64,000 bases of DNA from Enoplolaimus lenunculus (Eukaryota > Nematoda > Enoplea > Enoplida > Thoracostomopsidae), in NCBI GenBank assembly GCA_030248215.1, contig JASANG010001107.1, positions 310,001-374,000 on the forward strand. Reading direction: 5' to 3'. Positions 34,131-46,727 of this stretch are shown piece after piece. Below the pieces are notes generated by a model. It had not been told where the DNA came from. It saw only the letters and a program-made list of their open reading frames with translations, and ran no database searches. The first letter of the stretch is position 1; every line of letters starts with the position of its first letter. The position numbers and the translations under genes are program-made.

Positions 34131-34586
34131 GGGCGGAGGTTCGGTTTATGGACCCCAATAGGCATTTAGTGAAAAATAGTTTATTTTATACGTTTCGGCG
34201 CGCTGACTTCAGCAGCACCATTTTTGGCCTTTAGGGCCCCAGTTCAACAGTTATGGCTTTTTAAATTTTAACTTTTTACTATATAAACGGTCGGGCTCGT
34301 AACCAATGAGGGCCAAGGGGCTTACCCCGCTGGAAAAATCCCCCTACAAAGTTCTCAACTTTGTGTGTAAGTCATTGAAACCGTTGTATAACCCTCATGA
34401 ATAATTTTTGCCCCAGCAAAATGAGCTGGCTACGGGCCAAGGTTAAATGTATTGAAATATAAAGGACCATACCCTTTGAACCAGGGGCACTACAGCTCTA
34501 AAAATGGTACCGCTGAAATCAACGCACGAGATCTATAACATAACTTTTCAGTATAACTATAGGGAGCCTATTCCACAACTCTGCCA
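34131..34586. repeat. MITE-1 with a second element inside it
   Basis: Outer ends GGCGGAGGTTCGGTTTATGG and GCCTATTCCACAACTCTGCC are degenerate MITE-1 termini. At 34288-34445 lies a copy of the GGCC-ended repeat also seen at 4240-4410, apparently nested. Confidence 0.6.
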
Positions 34587-34609
34587 AGGAACTATCCCTA
34601 ATTCATTGT

Positions 34610-34790
34610 CTACACCGGACCATGCATATAGATCTGGGGCGGATCGTTGTTCCGCGGACTGCAATAAAGTAAACTTAAGTTTTTGATTATTTTGCGTAGA
34701 CTCAGGATTACGCGTCGGCTTATCATTAAGCTTACGCGTCGGCTTAGCAATATGCTTGTACTACTGTTACGGCCCTGTTTTATACATTGA
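34610..34790. repeat. MITE-3 copy
   Basis: Left CATGCATATAGATCTGGGGC, right CTGTTACGGCCCTGTTTTAT followed by ACATTGAC. The ends are inverted copies; the interior has ACGCGTCGGCTTAGC-type runs. Confidence 0.6.
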
Positions 34791-35275
34791 CTCGTAAGCC
34801 TTAACCTTAATTGTTAGGAGAAAACGTACTGTTTCTAAAAACTTTAATCGCTCACCGAATTTTTCTGGTCTACTGCTTGCTAAATCTGCTACAAATCAGT
34901 ACTGAACAAGTTTAATAAGTATAAAAGTCTCGAGAAAATAGATTAATTGCATAGAAATATAGCAATCAACATGAAAATCGATGAAATGCTGTTAATTTAT
35001 TTTGTTACGTTACTGCTATTTTTGTGACGCCAGTGAGGCAGTATTATTTTATAGGGCCTTATGAGACACCTTGTGGTGGCTGCAAAAAATCACTTCATCT
35101 CTGACTGAAGTATGCCGCTGAGTACATTCTGTGTATGTATATTAACCAGTGATTTTTTCGCTTCAGGTTACATTTTCGGCGTTTAACTGTGCACCAAATT
35201 CTTTCAAATTTCCAAGATTTAATACCATTACATTACATTTTGTTTTGTCCTTTTCACTAATTTGTGAGCTTATTC

Positions 35276-35683
35276 GAAGGAGGTACGGAATATGGACCCA
35301 CTAATGAATTTAATAAAAAACAGTTCATTTTATAGATTTCTACGCGCTAAGTTTAGCGGTACCATTTTTAGCGCTGCAGTGCCTCCGGCTCAATAATTAT
35401 GGCCCTCTAAATTTCAACTATTTACTATATAAAACATATACAAACACCAATCAAATTTGTATAAGGAGTAGCCTTGTAAAGCATATATTTTACGAACATG
35501 CAAATCATAGAGACTTCCTCTTTCAATTTGTGCATGTTTGCACTATAATTTCGAGGGCCATAACTTTTGAACCGTTGGCCATACAGCCATAAAAGTGGTA
35601 CCGTTGACTTCAGCTCGTTGAGACCTATAAGATGGACCAGTTATTATTAAAATCCTAGGGGATCCAGATTCCGTACCTCCACC
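35276..35683. mobile_element. MITE-1 reference copy with 8-bp target duplication
   Basis: 408 bp from GAAGGAGGTACGGAATATGG to ATTCCGTACCTCCACC. The flanks 35268-35275 and 35684-35691 are both GCTTATTC, a perfect 8-bp duplication, which assigns this family to the hAT type. No transposase. It is the cleanest copy in the window for defining family ends. Confidence 0.85.
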
Positions 35684-38600
35684 GCTTATTCACTACAACA
35701 TTGAACAAACGTTTCAGTCATGATGTGCGCTTACAGTTTTTCAACGAAAACCAATTCTCAATTGTGTATAGCAACTATTATAAGTTACTGACAGGTTTCA
35801 TATTCACTAGTTGTAGTTGTTGGACTCAAAATTGGCACAGGAGTATGGCACATCATATGCGAAAAATGTTCTGATTTTTGAGCCTCAGCATTCACTGGTT
35901 CGAAAGTTACAAGACCTGACACCAATTGGTGGTAGGTGCTATACCCATTTGAGAATAAAAACCAATAGCTTAAGTTTACTGTAAAAGCCTACATTTAAAT
36001 ATTGCCGAAGTTTGAATATAAAAGTAAATAAGAACCCAATGCAAATGATTTATCGCAATAACCACGCGCGTTGCATTTAATGAGAGGGATTTACATGTAA
36101 AAAACGTTTGGTCCTCCGTCGCGCCTGTCACCGCAAAAATATATTAAATCAGGACACACAGAGTGTGTGACATGTATACGTGAAGGCAACAGACAAAAAA
36201 AGAAAAGTTTGAAAAAATTTATTTAAACGAGAACAACATCCACACACCACCACAAACTAAAATTCGACATGGTGAATCTTTTACAACCAACCAACAACTG
36301 CTATTACTGCAGCAATTAGAATTATATGAATTATTTACGTTTTTGCGAGCCGGACACAAAAGTTTAACCTTGAAACAATATTACTCTCTCGATGCGTAGC
36401 AACAGTATTATATAACTAGCATCCGTAGTTTTACATATTTTTTTCAACTAAAGTTTTCAGTTTTCTTCTAAAATTTTCATTTCTAAATGCTCGTGTACAC
36501 TTTGCACAACAGGTTTCGCAATTTTTCAAATTTTGGCATAACTTAGTCTTCGGGTAAAGCAAAGCTTTACGTTTAAGGTTCAGCTTTAGTGTTATTTCTA
36601 AAGACGCGAAAATAAGTAGTTGTGTAATTTAGCTCACATTATGCTCAAAAGATTTGTGGTATGCTAAGATTTCATGTCATAATTTTTTGTATTTAAGTTC
36701 TGAATTTTATATTCAAAATTAACGTTAAATCGTAAGTGTCACCAGATTATTCTACCAATTGGATGGATGGTAATTTGTATAGTATTCAGCTACAGTTAAA
36801 CCAAAATTACGCCAAACCAATTTTAAGATGAACAACCAGTTGGTGCCACAAGACATACAAGCATGACAAAATATTCTTGGTGGGTAAAATTTTTTGCAGA
36901 GGGATTAATTCTCAGTATCCTCCCGATAGCTACGGTTTCGTGCTGTTTATAGTAGTAATACGTCATTATTATACTGGAAAATTGATTGAAAATTTTATGA
37001 ATTTCAAAATTTTTAGCAATTTTATGCCGCAACAGTTACCGATTGCCACAAACACGCGAACGAACGACATACCATGTCTCGCTCTCTTCTCAGCAATCGA
37101 ACGTTAGAACGATATGTTTGTGAAATTTTGCATAACATAACAATGGTTGGTGTATATATATGGCCTCAAAAAATAAATTTTAACATCGCAAAGTTTTCAA
37201 TTCCGCCGCAAAATTGCATTTTCAACGATATCGACCATTCCGAGAGAGAGAGATAGAGGATTTGAGTTCGTGAACCATTAGAAATTGTGTAGGAATAAAA
37301 AAAGTTTCGACCTTGAAACTTCAAAACTTTCGCTCTATTATAGAGTTTCGTCGCGCAGGGGCGTCTCGCGGGGGACATTTGGCAGTCGTGTGCCCAAATT
37401 TAACTGATGTCCTCAAAAATTAGCTGGTGCCTCGAATAGAGTCGGTGTAAAAGTAAACAATCTTGAATGGCAATTTTGGGGTCCCCAAAATTATACGGTG
37501 CCTCCCCCCCAATGTAATGTTCTGTGGACGCCCCTGGCTTCCCGTATAAAAGTATTTCCAAAAAAGACAATAAGTTGTCATGGTTTGAAAGTTTAAACAT
37601 TTGGGCAGATATGAACACTAATGAACTCAGCAATTCGCCGAATACTGCCAAAAATGGTGAAAGCTATGCAAGCGCGGATTATAAAGGAGGCTGGGACAGG
37701 ATTAAAGTTACTATCATATTCTCCTCTAAAGTTAACGACACAAAATGGAATCGTTGCGCGATGATTGAAAGCTGAATAAACGAGCGTCGCTGGAAAACTG
37801 TTGCTATTTGAAAAACGGTAATTTCCTAAAATCGATAATTCTTTATGAATAGTCAACCTGGCTTGACAATATAGAATCCAGAGCTGGTAAAGCTATGATT
37901 TCAAACAGAGTCAGGCTCGCACACAGCTTACCTTGCTAGGGAAGAGAGGCAAAATATTTTCAAGAGGGACATACATAGATTTCACGTTACTTGCAAGCGG
38001 AACCAAGATACAAAAATTTCAGGTGACTTACAAGCTAGGCAAAACTTTTTCATCTAGAAGCAAAAAGGATTCTAGGGTATTAACTACGATTCGAAATACT
38101 TTTGGGTACTGCTTGCGAATCAAATATAGGCATATGCGCAAATCTCAAATGTCGACAATAGATACAGTGAACCTTGTGAGTGAAGTGAGCTAGAAGCCAG
38201 ATGCCATTTTAGTATTATAAATCCCACCGCAAATTTGTAGATTTCTTGGTTCCAGTAGAGATCCGATCTGTGAATTCTTCCATAGTTCCATTCTGCCCTT
38301 CAGGTTGAAAACGTATACATTTGTTGTTAACTTTAGAATTATAAGCAAGACATAACCTGGTAAGCAAAGTAAGCGAGACGTTCAAACACATGTTTTGTAT
38401 TTAAACTTCTCAAAAGACTATTTTTCAATAAAGTGGAATGTCTAAAATTTACTTTGGACTACAACGCCGGGCGCTTTTTAGGCCATGGTGTCCAGCCAGA
38501 GGTTTTTGCGGTTTTCGGGCTACGTAGTACCGGTATTGTCGACAGTTACTCTCTAAAAATGACAAATGTGGGGACCAAAAAATCGATTTCCATACGGAAA

Positions 38601-39801
38601 CTTTTATTTGAAGTTTAGAACAAGTCTGCTTAATAAAACACGTATAAAAGTTAAAGTTGTCTGTGCGTCCACAATTTACATTTACAAGTAAAACAGCGCA
38701 GAAATCCTTTTGAGCGAGAAGTCAAACGTAGTTTTTTCCTCCCATAGTAAACGTTCTATTTTGGAACCCTATAGAAGCCCCAATTGATGATGTGTTAAAG
38801 GTGCTCAAAATCGAAGCTTATTTCAAAAGTTTAAGTACCGGAAAAGTGAAAGAACAAAAGTGTTTGTTTTCCTGATTTTTGCACAGAAAAGTCACTTTAT
38901 AATTGCAATGAAGTCTAACGATGGCGTTGGTTTAATATTTCCCATTCAAATATATATGGTTGGTTCTCAGATGGTATAAAGTCCCTCTTATTGTGGTACG
39001 TTACCAAAACTGTACAATCGAGTTGTATTGCATTAAGCGGTCCTCAAGTTGCTGTACCCACTCCCTGATCGTCGAGGTGGTATTGATTATAGTTTAACCA
39101 GGGGATTCAAACATTAATGAGCATCAATCCCCAATTAAAGAAGCGCTTTAATCGTATTAGGCTTATTTGAGTGTAGGCGATGCCCTTCCTCAATCAGGGT
39201 GAAGGTAACATAAAATATGGTCCGCGTGAAACTACATTGGTGTAACATGTGATTCGGGTCGAGTGTCACACTCTACACGTTTAAATACACTATTGATATA
39301 AACTAAAAAATTAATTTAGCTGATCGTGTAGGTACAACGCCAATTAAATTTCAACTTAACTATCCAACTGTATGTCTATAATACTTTTTCCGGCTAAACA
39401 TTACATTATTCATTGATAAAATCGAAACGAAATACAATATTAGTTTAAAAGTTGTATTAAAATTTTGTGTGTTTGAAAATGACAGAGACAGAGGACTGTT
39501 CTGCATTTAAATTGCAATCTCCCCCCCCCGTGTGCGCGTCTCTGTGCGGTTACCCAACATTAATATCAAGGTTAAACAGGCGATCACGAAAATGTGATTA
39601 ACCGCTGCGTTCAAAAATAAAAAAAGTGGGGGCGGAATAAGGGTCGCCTCGCCTCCAAATTTATAAAACCAATCTTGTAGGATTTAGCGCTTAAATTGCG
39701 TTTGGTTTATCTCTCGTTTCGTTCTCAATATTTCTTCCAGTATTGAGGCGTCCATTGTTGCTTCTGCAGCTGCGCTCCTTATAACAACAATAAGAAAGGA
39801 G
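35684..39801. other. Intergenic, no gene recognised
   Basis: Holds a MITE-4 right half at about 35850-35965 (ACAAGACCTGACACCAATTGG, GGTAGGTGCTATACCC). Otherwise it has only AT-rich sequence with short open frames lacking motifs or paired splice sites, and a C-run at 39521-39530. Confidence 0.4.
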
Positions 39802-39940
39802 GCCAATGTTACTTTAAGGGGTGTAACAGTAGATTAAGCGTATTCTTAAGCCTAAGCTTAAGCCGAAGCGTTGAAAAAAATGTGTTCCAAGCCAAAGCCG
39901 AAGCCTAAGCAAACAATACGCCCCTTAAAGTAACCTTGGC
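39802..39940. mobile_element. MITE-3, compact copy with long inverted ends
   Basis: 139 bp. The left end GCCAATGTTACTTTAAGGGG and the complement of the right end, GCCAAGGTTACTTTAAGGGG, match with one change over 20 bases. Inside are CCTAAGCTTAAGCCGAAGC and related hexamer runs. Few differences between ends suggest a young insertion. Confidence 0.8.
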
Positions 39941-40412
39941 AATGGTTTGGAAGTTTTAGTTGTAAAAATGCAAACAACCACAACATTGTGATGTGATACA
40001 TGCTATACTTAACGTATTTCGGTTTTCTAATATCGTGGACATTTTTCGTCCGAAATACATACTGTATGCACCAAAACTATATTAATTCTCACAATTAACC
40101 ATCGATTTGTTTGGAATTCAAGCAATCACTTCTCTAAATTTGCGTATCTGATTGTTAAAAATGATGTTGAGTTTAGTAAAAAATAATCGCTCAACTGATT
40201 CCAAATATTACTTTTTGGTATGGCTTTTTTGAGAAATTTCGACAATTGAAACTGTGAAAATTCACTCAAAGTTGCAAGCATAGTATATTGAACGGTGCGA
40301 CTTTGCGAAAAACTTTCCATTGCATTGCAAATTTTCGTATGTATGGTTTTATCATAGCGTATTCCTAATCGCGCTTGTATCTCTCGAAATAGATATATGG
40401 TAGAATCCTAAT

Positions 40413-40768
40413 TTCTCAAAATCCCATTTTTTCGGGTAATGTCCACAGAGCTCGGGGGGACCTCTTCAGTACATGGCCCATATATACATATACCTAAATC
40501 ACGAATTTCTAACCAAACCTTAATGTACGTACGATTCTGTATTATTTTAATTTCAACGAACAACGCATATAAACCACCTTACCCATTTCAAAAATCCCAT
40601 TTTCCCATTCAATATCCGCAGAGCTCGGGGGAACCTCTTCAGTACATGGCCCATATATACATATATCTAAATCACGAATTTCTAACCAAACCTTAATCTA
40701 AGTACGACTGTGTATTATTTCAATTCCAACAAACAACGCATATAAAAACCACCTTACCCATTTAAACT
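40413..40768. repeat. Tandem duplication, about 173-bp unit
   Basis: Two adjacent direct copies (about 40413-40585 and 40586-40768) sharing CAGAGCTCGGGGG, CCTCTTCAGTACATGGCCC, ATCACGAATTTCTAACC and AACAACGCATATAAA. They differ at about a dozen positions. Confidence 0.85.
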
Positions 40769-43706
40769 TCGAGCCCATTCAATTATTGCATATATATACA
40801 AAATTAGAACTGTAAATTTTTTCCCAATCCTTGAAGTGTTTGAATATTTTTTTACAAACGAAAAGATTTAAAATTCAAAACCGCCACGCTCTGAAGTATT
40901 ACAATGAAAATATTTTCCTCCCCGATTGTATGTTGACATCAATTTTCATAAACAAAATTTGTCCTGGGGTGTAAAATGTTGGAAAAAACGCGTCAAATAC
41001 GACGAATCGTGCGTCCGTTATTGTACATGTGATTTTAAAATTTCGTTTCCTCAGCTATCAACAATTACTGGTTTTTGAGCTGCCGGTCATACACCACACA
41101 CTTTCACTCGGCCCACACCTCATTAGGCTAATAATCAATTTTGACATCAATTAGTTTCGTTTAACGTGGGTAGGTGATAGGATACTTTCGCTCCGAAATT
41201 TTCTAAAGAAACGAGTCAAAAAGCGTTATTACCGGTTATTCACGACAAGCCGGATTATACAGGTCAAAAAAATTTCCTCGCTGGCTCGTCGTAAAACAAC
41301 TTTTGTGTATTGGCGGAAAACTGCAACACATATACGTACATAAAATGTGCATTAAACTATCGCACACCGAAAATCAAAACATACTAAACTCGTCACTAGA
41401 TATCAAAGTTATGCGGGCAAATTGGGTGTCCACTCAACTAAAATACAACAACTCTGTTTCTCTCTTCCTCGATCTCAGTGCTAGCGCGTACCCAGCGTTC
41501 CAAGGTCGAAAAATTTTATTTATTACACACAATGTATAAAACCACAAAGCTCTTGCTGATGATTAACGTAAAAACAGTTTATTCCTCTGTATTGCTGTAT
41601 TTCTATGTTTTTATGGACGAATTGTACTCTAAAAAGATATATAATTTTACCTATAAATCGATTACTATCAGTGTTTAGATGCCATTTTAAAAATTCATGG
41701 TCTCGAGTTTGTCTATTTGGCTTTACCAATGTTTTCAACTTGATGGCTGATTAATTTATGAAACGAGATTAAATACATGATTTATTCACATTACCACATT
41801 TACGTTCCAATAGTCGTTAATAAGTCTGTTAAGTTGAAAGTTTCTGACATCAGCAATATTACCTAAAAATTTGGTCGCATTAAAAGTGAAAGGGGTACTA
41901 CCACTTAATATGGCAAATGGGACAGTCTTTAGAATCAATATGTTTCCTACAAAAATTCTAAAAAATTCTGAGTTGCCAAAGCGCTCGCCGCGAAGATACT
42001 ACTTTTCTGCCTTGAATTTGTCCTTAGACTGCTTTCTCTACACCACAGGTAAAATACAAACTACACGGACGAACAGAGATAGAAATTGTCGGAACTACAC
42101 GGTCGCACGACCTGCATTCGAAGTTTTACCCAAAGTTAAACATCACGCAGGGAATAGATCATCGCTCCTCATGTACTTGAGTCAAGCATGCTACCGCTTT
42201 ACCATGTGATCAATTGCAACAACTTCATATTCCGGTATATGTGTTATGTGTACATGTATGGCACTCATTTTGCTTTAAATATACTTACCGTGTACATATA
42301 ACGACAAATATGCGTTGGGCGCTATGGGGCGGATGATGGGAGCGAGGCGGTGCGAATTTGGGAGCCGCACAAAACATGCTTTCCCATACAGGTATTATCA
42401 CAAGATTAATTCCTCTCGGTGCAGAATTTTTACCTTAAGAGTAACGTGAAAATTTTTGAACAGACTATAAAATTTATGCGGGATTCACGTTATAACCGAT
42501 GCACCCGGGTCACGGTTTGTACCATGTTGATTCGACGTCAACGTTAAAATTCGGGCACTCATATTGGGCCAACAGACAAAACTCTAATGTATGATATTTC
42601 AAATGTTCAATGTGTACAAGAGTCGGTATGACACGTTATAATGTGAGACATTTATGTAATTATCATATATTCCAAAATTACAACGAATATCATCATATTC
42701 AGCGGGACAGTGTAATCTTCGGGTGCTTATAAACAAATGGAAAATCTGACGGCGGCGGCACGGATGTCCTTTAAAATACCGAATATACGTCTACAAATTC
42801 GTTTCCGATACAAAATCGCTAACAACCACAGTTTCATAATTCAAAAATTGAAATTTTACATTCTAGTATATGATATTCAACACGATAATTTGGAATGTTA
42901 CGTACCTCAAGTACGCATACATTTGAAAACATATCATATGATATTCGCAGACAAGGCCACGAATATCATGATATTAAGGAACAAAAGGTGACCACCGTAT
43001 AATAGCAGGCAAATACGAATTTTAATATATGTGGTCTATCAGCAGAGCAATTGTTACCCAATTGGCTAATAGGAACAAAACATGTCCCAAGCTGCACCGC
43101 TATAACGTGAACCCTACATTACATGCTCAATGATGGTATCTTGTCCACTTTTTAACATTCACAAGAAGAGGACCAGTAGACTAACTTGTGTACGATCACA
43201 AACGAATTTATTCAACTGAACGAATTGAGACGTGATGTCTTTGGAACCTTCACTTCTGGGGAGCTTTAAATGTATGTTTCATGATTTCAGTAAGCAGATT
43301 CATCAAATCTAGGCCGTATATTTGGTACAAAATGATTCTGACAGGAACTACATATAGTTATAAAATATAACCAATTCCGGCAATTGGCAAATCTGATATG
43401 CTAAATATATAACGAGTAGTTAACTAATCTGCAAGTGCAGAAAATTTAATTTCAATATCAAGTAGCGAAATATTCATATGTCTGGTGCATGCCCTAACAT
43501 TCCACATTTAGCAAATAGCTAGCTAACTTTTAATTTTTGCAAGTTCTCATCGATATGCTTAAATTTCTGATGCCCGCATCCCTAATGCAAATCTGCGAAA
43601 AATAATATGCAATAATTCTCTACGGCCATAGCTGGAACAGCTAATCTGTCAATTATATAGTTGGTTTTCTCGGGTTCCTGCAATGAGATCACTTGCAAAC
43701 CAAATA
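40769..43706. other. Intergenic, no gene recognised
   Basis: Several open frames of 60-112 codons on the plus strand (for example 41871-42209) show no motif, biased composition or paired splice sites that would support a gene. Confidence 0.4.
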
Positions 43707-44125
43707 CAGTAGCGACCCGAATAAGAGGGGGACTGAAATTTATTTGGCCTTTCGATAGTGTACCCCCAGTTGTTTTCAACCCGCCCTCCGTCACGCTTCG
43801 TTACTGATATATATCCGGTATTGCAACAATCCGTTGAATTAAACGTTTTTTGCCTTTACATCAAAAGCTTGAGCGATAATGCAAGGTTATACTTAGGAAT
43901 GTACTTTCAAAACTTAAGTATGCTTTAAAGTTTCGAACTCAACTGTATTTGGTGCTGGAGTCATTTATGCGCTACAATTAGAGATAATTGACATTTATGG
44001 GCTCTAATTAGGGCTTATGGATCCTATCTGCTTACAGTCTCTTATTAGGGATACGGACTCCTATTGATTGGGACTCCAAATGGGGACCACCCTCTTATTA
44101 CCCCCTCTCATTCGGGTCACTACAG
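43707..44125. mobile_element. MITE-2, full length with TA duplication
   Basis: 419 bp, flanked by TA on both sides. Left end CAGTAGCGACCCGAATAAGA; complement of right end CTGTAGTGACCCGAATGAGA. In opposite orientation to the copies at 11006 and 45465. No coding content. Confidence 0.8.
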
Positions 44126-44805
44126 TAGTTATTAACATCAAATAAAAAATCCTTGGTTAGCCGTAACCAATTATACAAATAAGTTGCTAGCTTATAAACA
44201 ATTTAGAATTAATAATACACCACAGTGGAACATTAGACATCCCAGGACGACAAGCTTTCAAACAAAAAAGTTCATCAAAATCCGTTTAGCGGTTCCTAAG
44301 ATTCGCGTCGAGCGGACGGATATACAGCTTTATACCTCCGTCTACAAAGCACAAAATTTGAGCGACCAGTTTTGCTTCGCTCAATGAACAATATGACCTA
44401 GAGTCGAGTACCTATTTCACTTTATACCGAGGTCAGGTGACTAACGAAAATTTAATCTTGGGGACTTTATGGTCCGCGACAAGTCAAGTGGACCCACCAA
44501 GATCGCATGCAAATTCTGTACCACAGCAAAAGTGCGTTGAAAATTGTTGAATGTATTTAAAATTACGGAATACCAGATACACGTGCTTGTGTTTTTAGAG
44601 GTACGATATATTTCACGTAGTGTCAGGCGGCATGATTCAAAGTAAGAGAGCTAATTGCTTAAATAAACACACGTGTTGTACAGTATGCAGTCAGTCCTTC
44701 AGGATATTTTGTTCTACTACGAATACTGCTAAATTCATTTTTAAATCTACGCAGACAAAAGCAAATTTTCACCTACACGATTAGAAATCACAATTATACG
44801 AGTTA

Positions 44806-44992
44806 TGGCCAATGTCACTTTTAGGGCCGTAGCAGGAGATTAAGAGTATTCCTAAGCCTAAGCGTAAGCGTTGCAAAAGCGTATTCCTAAGCCTAAGCCA
44901 AAGCCTAAGCCTAATCAAAAATGTAGTCCAGTAAGCCTAGTCTTTTACAGACCCACCAGAAACCAGGACGGTCCTAAAAGTAAAATGCGCCA
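44806..44992. repeat. MITE-3 copy
   Basis: Left TGGCCAATGTCACTTTTAGG; complement of right TGGCGCATTTTACTTTTAGG. The interior repeats GTATTCCTAAGCCTAAGC twice. Confidence 0.75.
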
Positions 44993-45464
44993 GAGTTACA
45001 TCGAATCCTGTAGAGGTTCAATATAGTACCACAAGTTTAAATGTTGAATACCTACTTAAGATAAAGTGATAACACAATAAATAGCGGTAGGCGATAACAA
45101 AATTTCTATGAAACAAAAACATTGAGATCCTACAGATAATCGAGATAAGCATGTTTGTGACCATTTATTTCATTGTAGGAACAGTAATGAGAACCGAACT
45201 ACATGAAAATTATACTTAAAAAATTAAATTACACGGTGAATCGTTTGAAATTTTAATTAGGTTTAAATTTGCCATAACGTTTTACCGACGACATCTCCAA
45301 GCAACAAAACAGTAACCGCTGGGCTTAAATAGGAAAAAATCAACTTTAAATTTTAGCTATCAATTTTTATTTTGTAATTCATAAAATGTGGCAAACTGCT
45401 TCTAGAAAAACGAGCAATGGATTAAAAAGTGTTTAAAGTAGTATGAAATCCTGGAAAGAGTATA

Positions 45465-45831
45465 CTGTAGTGACCCGAATAAGAGGTGGTAATAAGAGTC
45501 CGTAAGCGGATAAGAGTCCCTAAACCATAATTAGTGTCCATAAATGTCAATTATCCCTAATTTTAGCATGTAAATGACTCCAGGACCAAACAAAGTTGAA
45601 TTCGAAACTTTAAAGCATACTTAAGTTTTGAATGTAACATTCCAAAGTAACTTTGCACTATCGCTCAAGCTTTTGATGCAAGGCAAAAAACGTTTATTTC
45701 AAGGTATATTAGCAACACCGTATATATCTCAGTAACAAAGGGTGGCGGACGGTGAGTTGAAAATAAATAACAGTCCGAAACCGAATAACAGGGAGGTTCC
45801 CTCTGGAGAGGCCAAATAAGTATCAGTCCCT
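45465..45831. repeat. MITE-2, right end lost
   Basis: Starts after TA with CTGTAGTGACCCGAATAAG and runs to TATCAGTCCC, a few bases short of the expected terminal repeat. Confidence 0.7.
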
Positions 45832-46727
45832 CAAAACGAATTCAACTTTTGGATAAGGTCTTACAGTTCAAAACCATGGGTCCTCTTTTCTAACAACGCG
45901 ACCACCCAAGAAATTTGAAGCACACAATTGCTGAATGTTCACGTCGGTATTTGCTTTGTCGGTTTGCCGTTTTAACATGACATCAGAATTGGCCCTCAAA
46001 ATTGACAAAAGCAGCTAAATATTGTCTGAAATCTGAAATGTTATTGAACATAATATTTCGGTTCAGAAGCTTGCAAAGATGATTTCGTAATTTAATGTCG
46101 CAAGCCAAACAGTTGTTGCTTTTTAAATCAAACAGCTTAGCAATTTAAATTAAACGATAATACAAAGTGTTTAAGTTGTAGAAGCAAATAATTATGATAA
46201 AAACAACAGAAGTTAAACTCAATATGTATTTGTAAAATGTAGAAATATGATTTAATGAGTTTGAAATATAAGTAAATACATTTACTAGCGTATTGAAGAG
46301 CCAAAACTTTATGCATTGCTTCTCGCTCATGTTCTTCGTGGATTTTTCAATTTTCCTTGCAATGATGACTCGAGAGATGCAACAGGTAAACTTTTTGGGT
46401 GGGGGTGACAGTTGACAACGATGAAGCTATAAATGATTCAGTATGCGACACACATGCCTCAGTAGCCAGTACACTGGAGAGAAGTGAAATATTTTGTGTG
46501 ACGGATACTGAAGCTACAACCGTTTCAATAGGTATAACAATAAACCTAGCTTAACTTCAAAGCTAAGGAACTTCCAGTTGAAATATTTCCACAAAATTAC
46601 AGCTTCAAAACCCAGGATCAGTTAGTTCGGATCTAAAAGTGAGAGACTATAATGCACCGCTGTCAGTGTAATGACCACTGCCAGGGTAACCGGCACTTTA
46701 ACGACTAATAACACCAATAATCGTGAA
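45832..46727. other. Intergenic, nothing recognised
   Basis: AT-rich lead-in to the minisatellite. AAACCTAGCTTAACTTCAAAG near 46543 faintly resembles the minisatellite unit and may be its progenitor. Confidence 0.35.

Noticed and set aside
41871-42209. 112-codon plus-strand open frame
   Set aside because: Composition and lack of motifs give no support beyond length.
24640-44992. TTAGGC runs as a true interstitial telomere or chromosome end
   Set aside because: The hexamers are short, degenerate, in both orientations and bounded by inverted ends, so they are interiors of a dispersed element.
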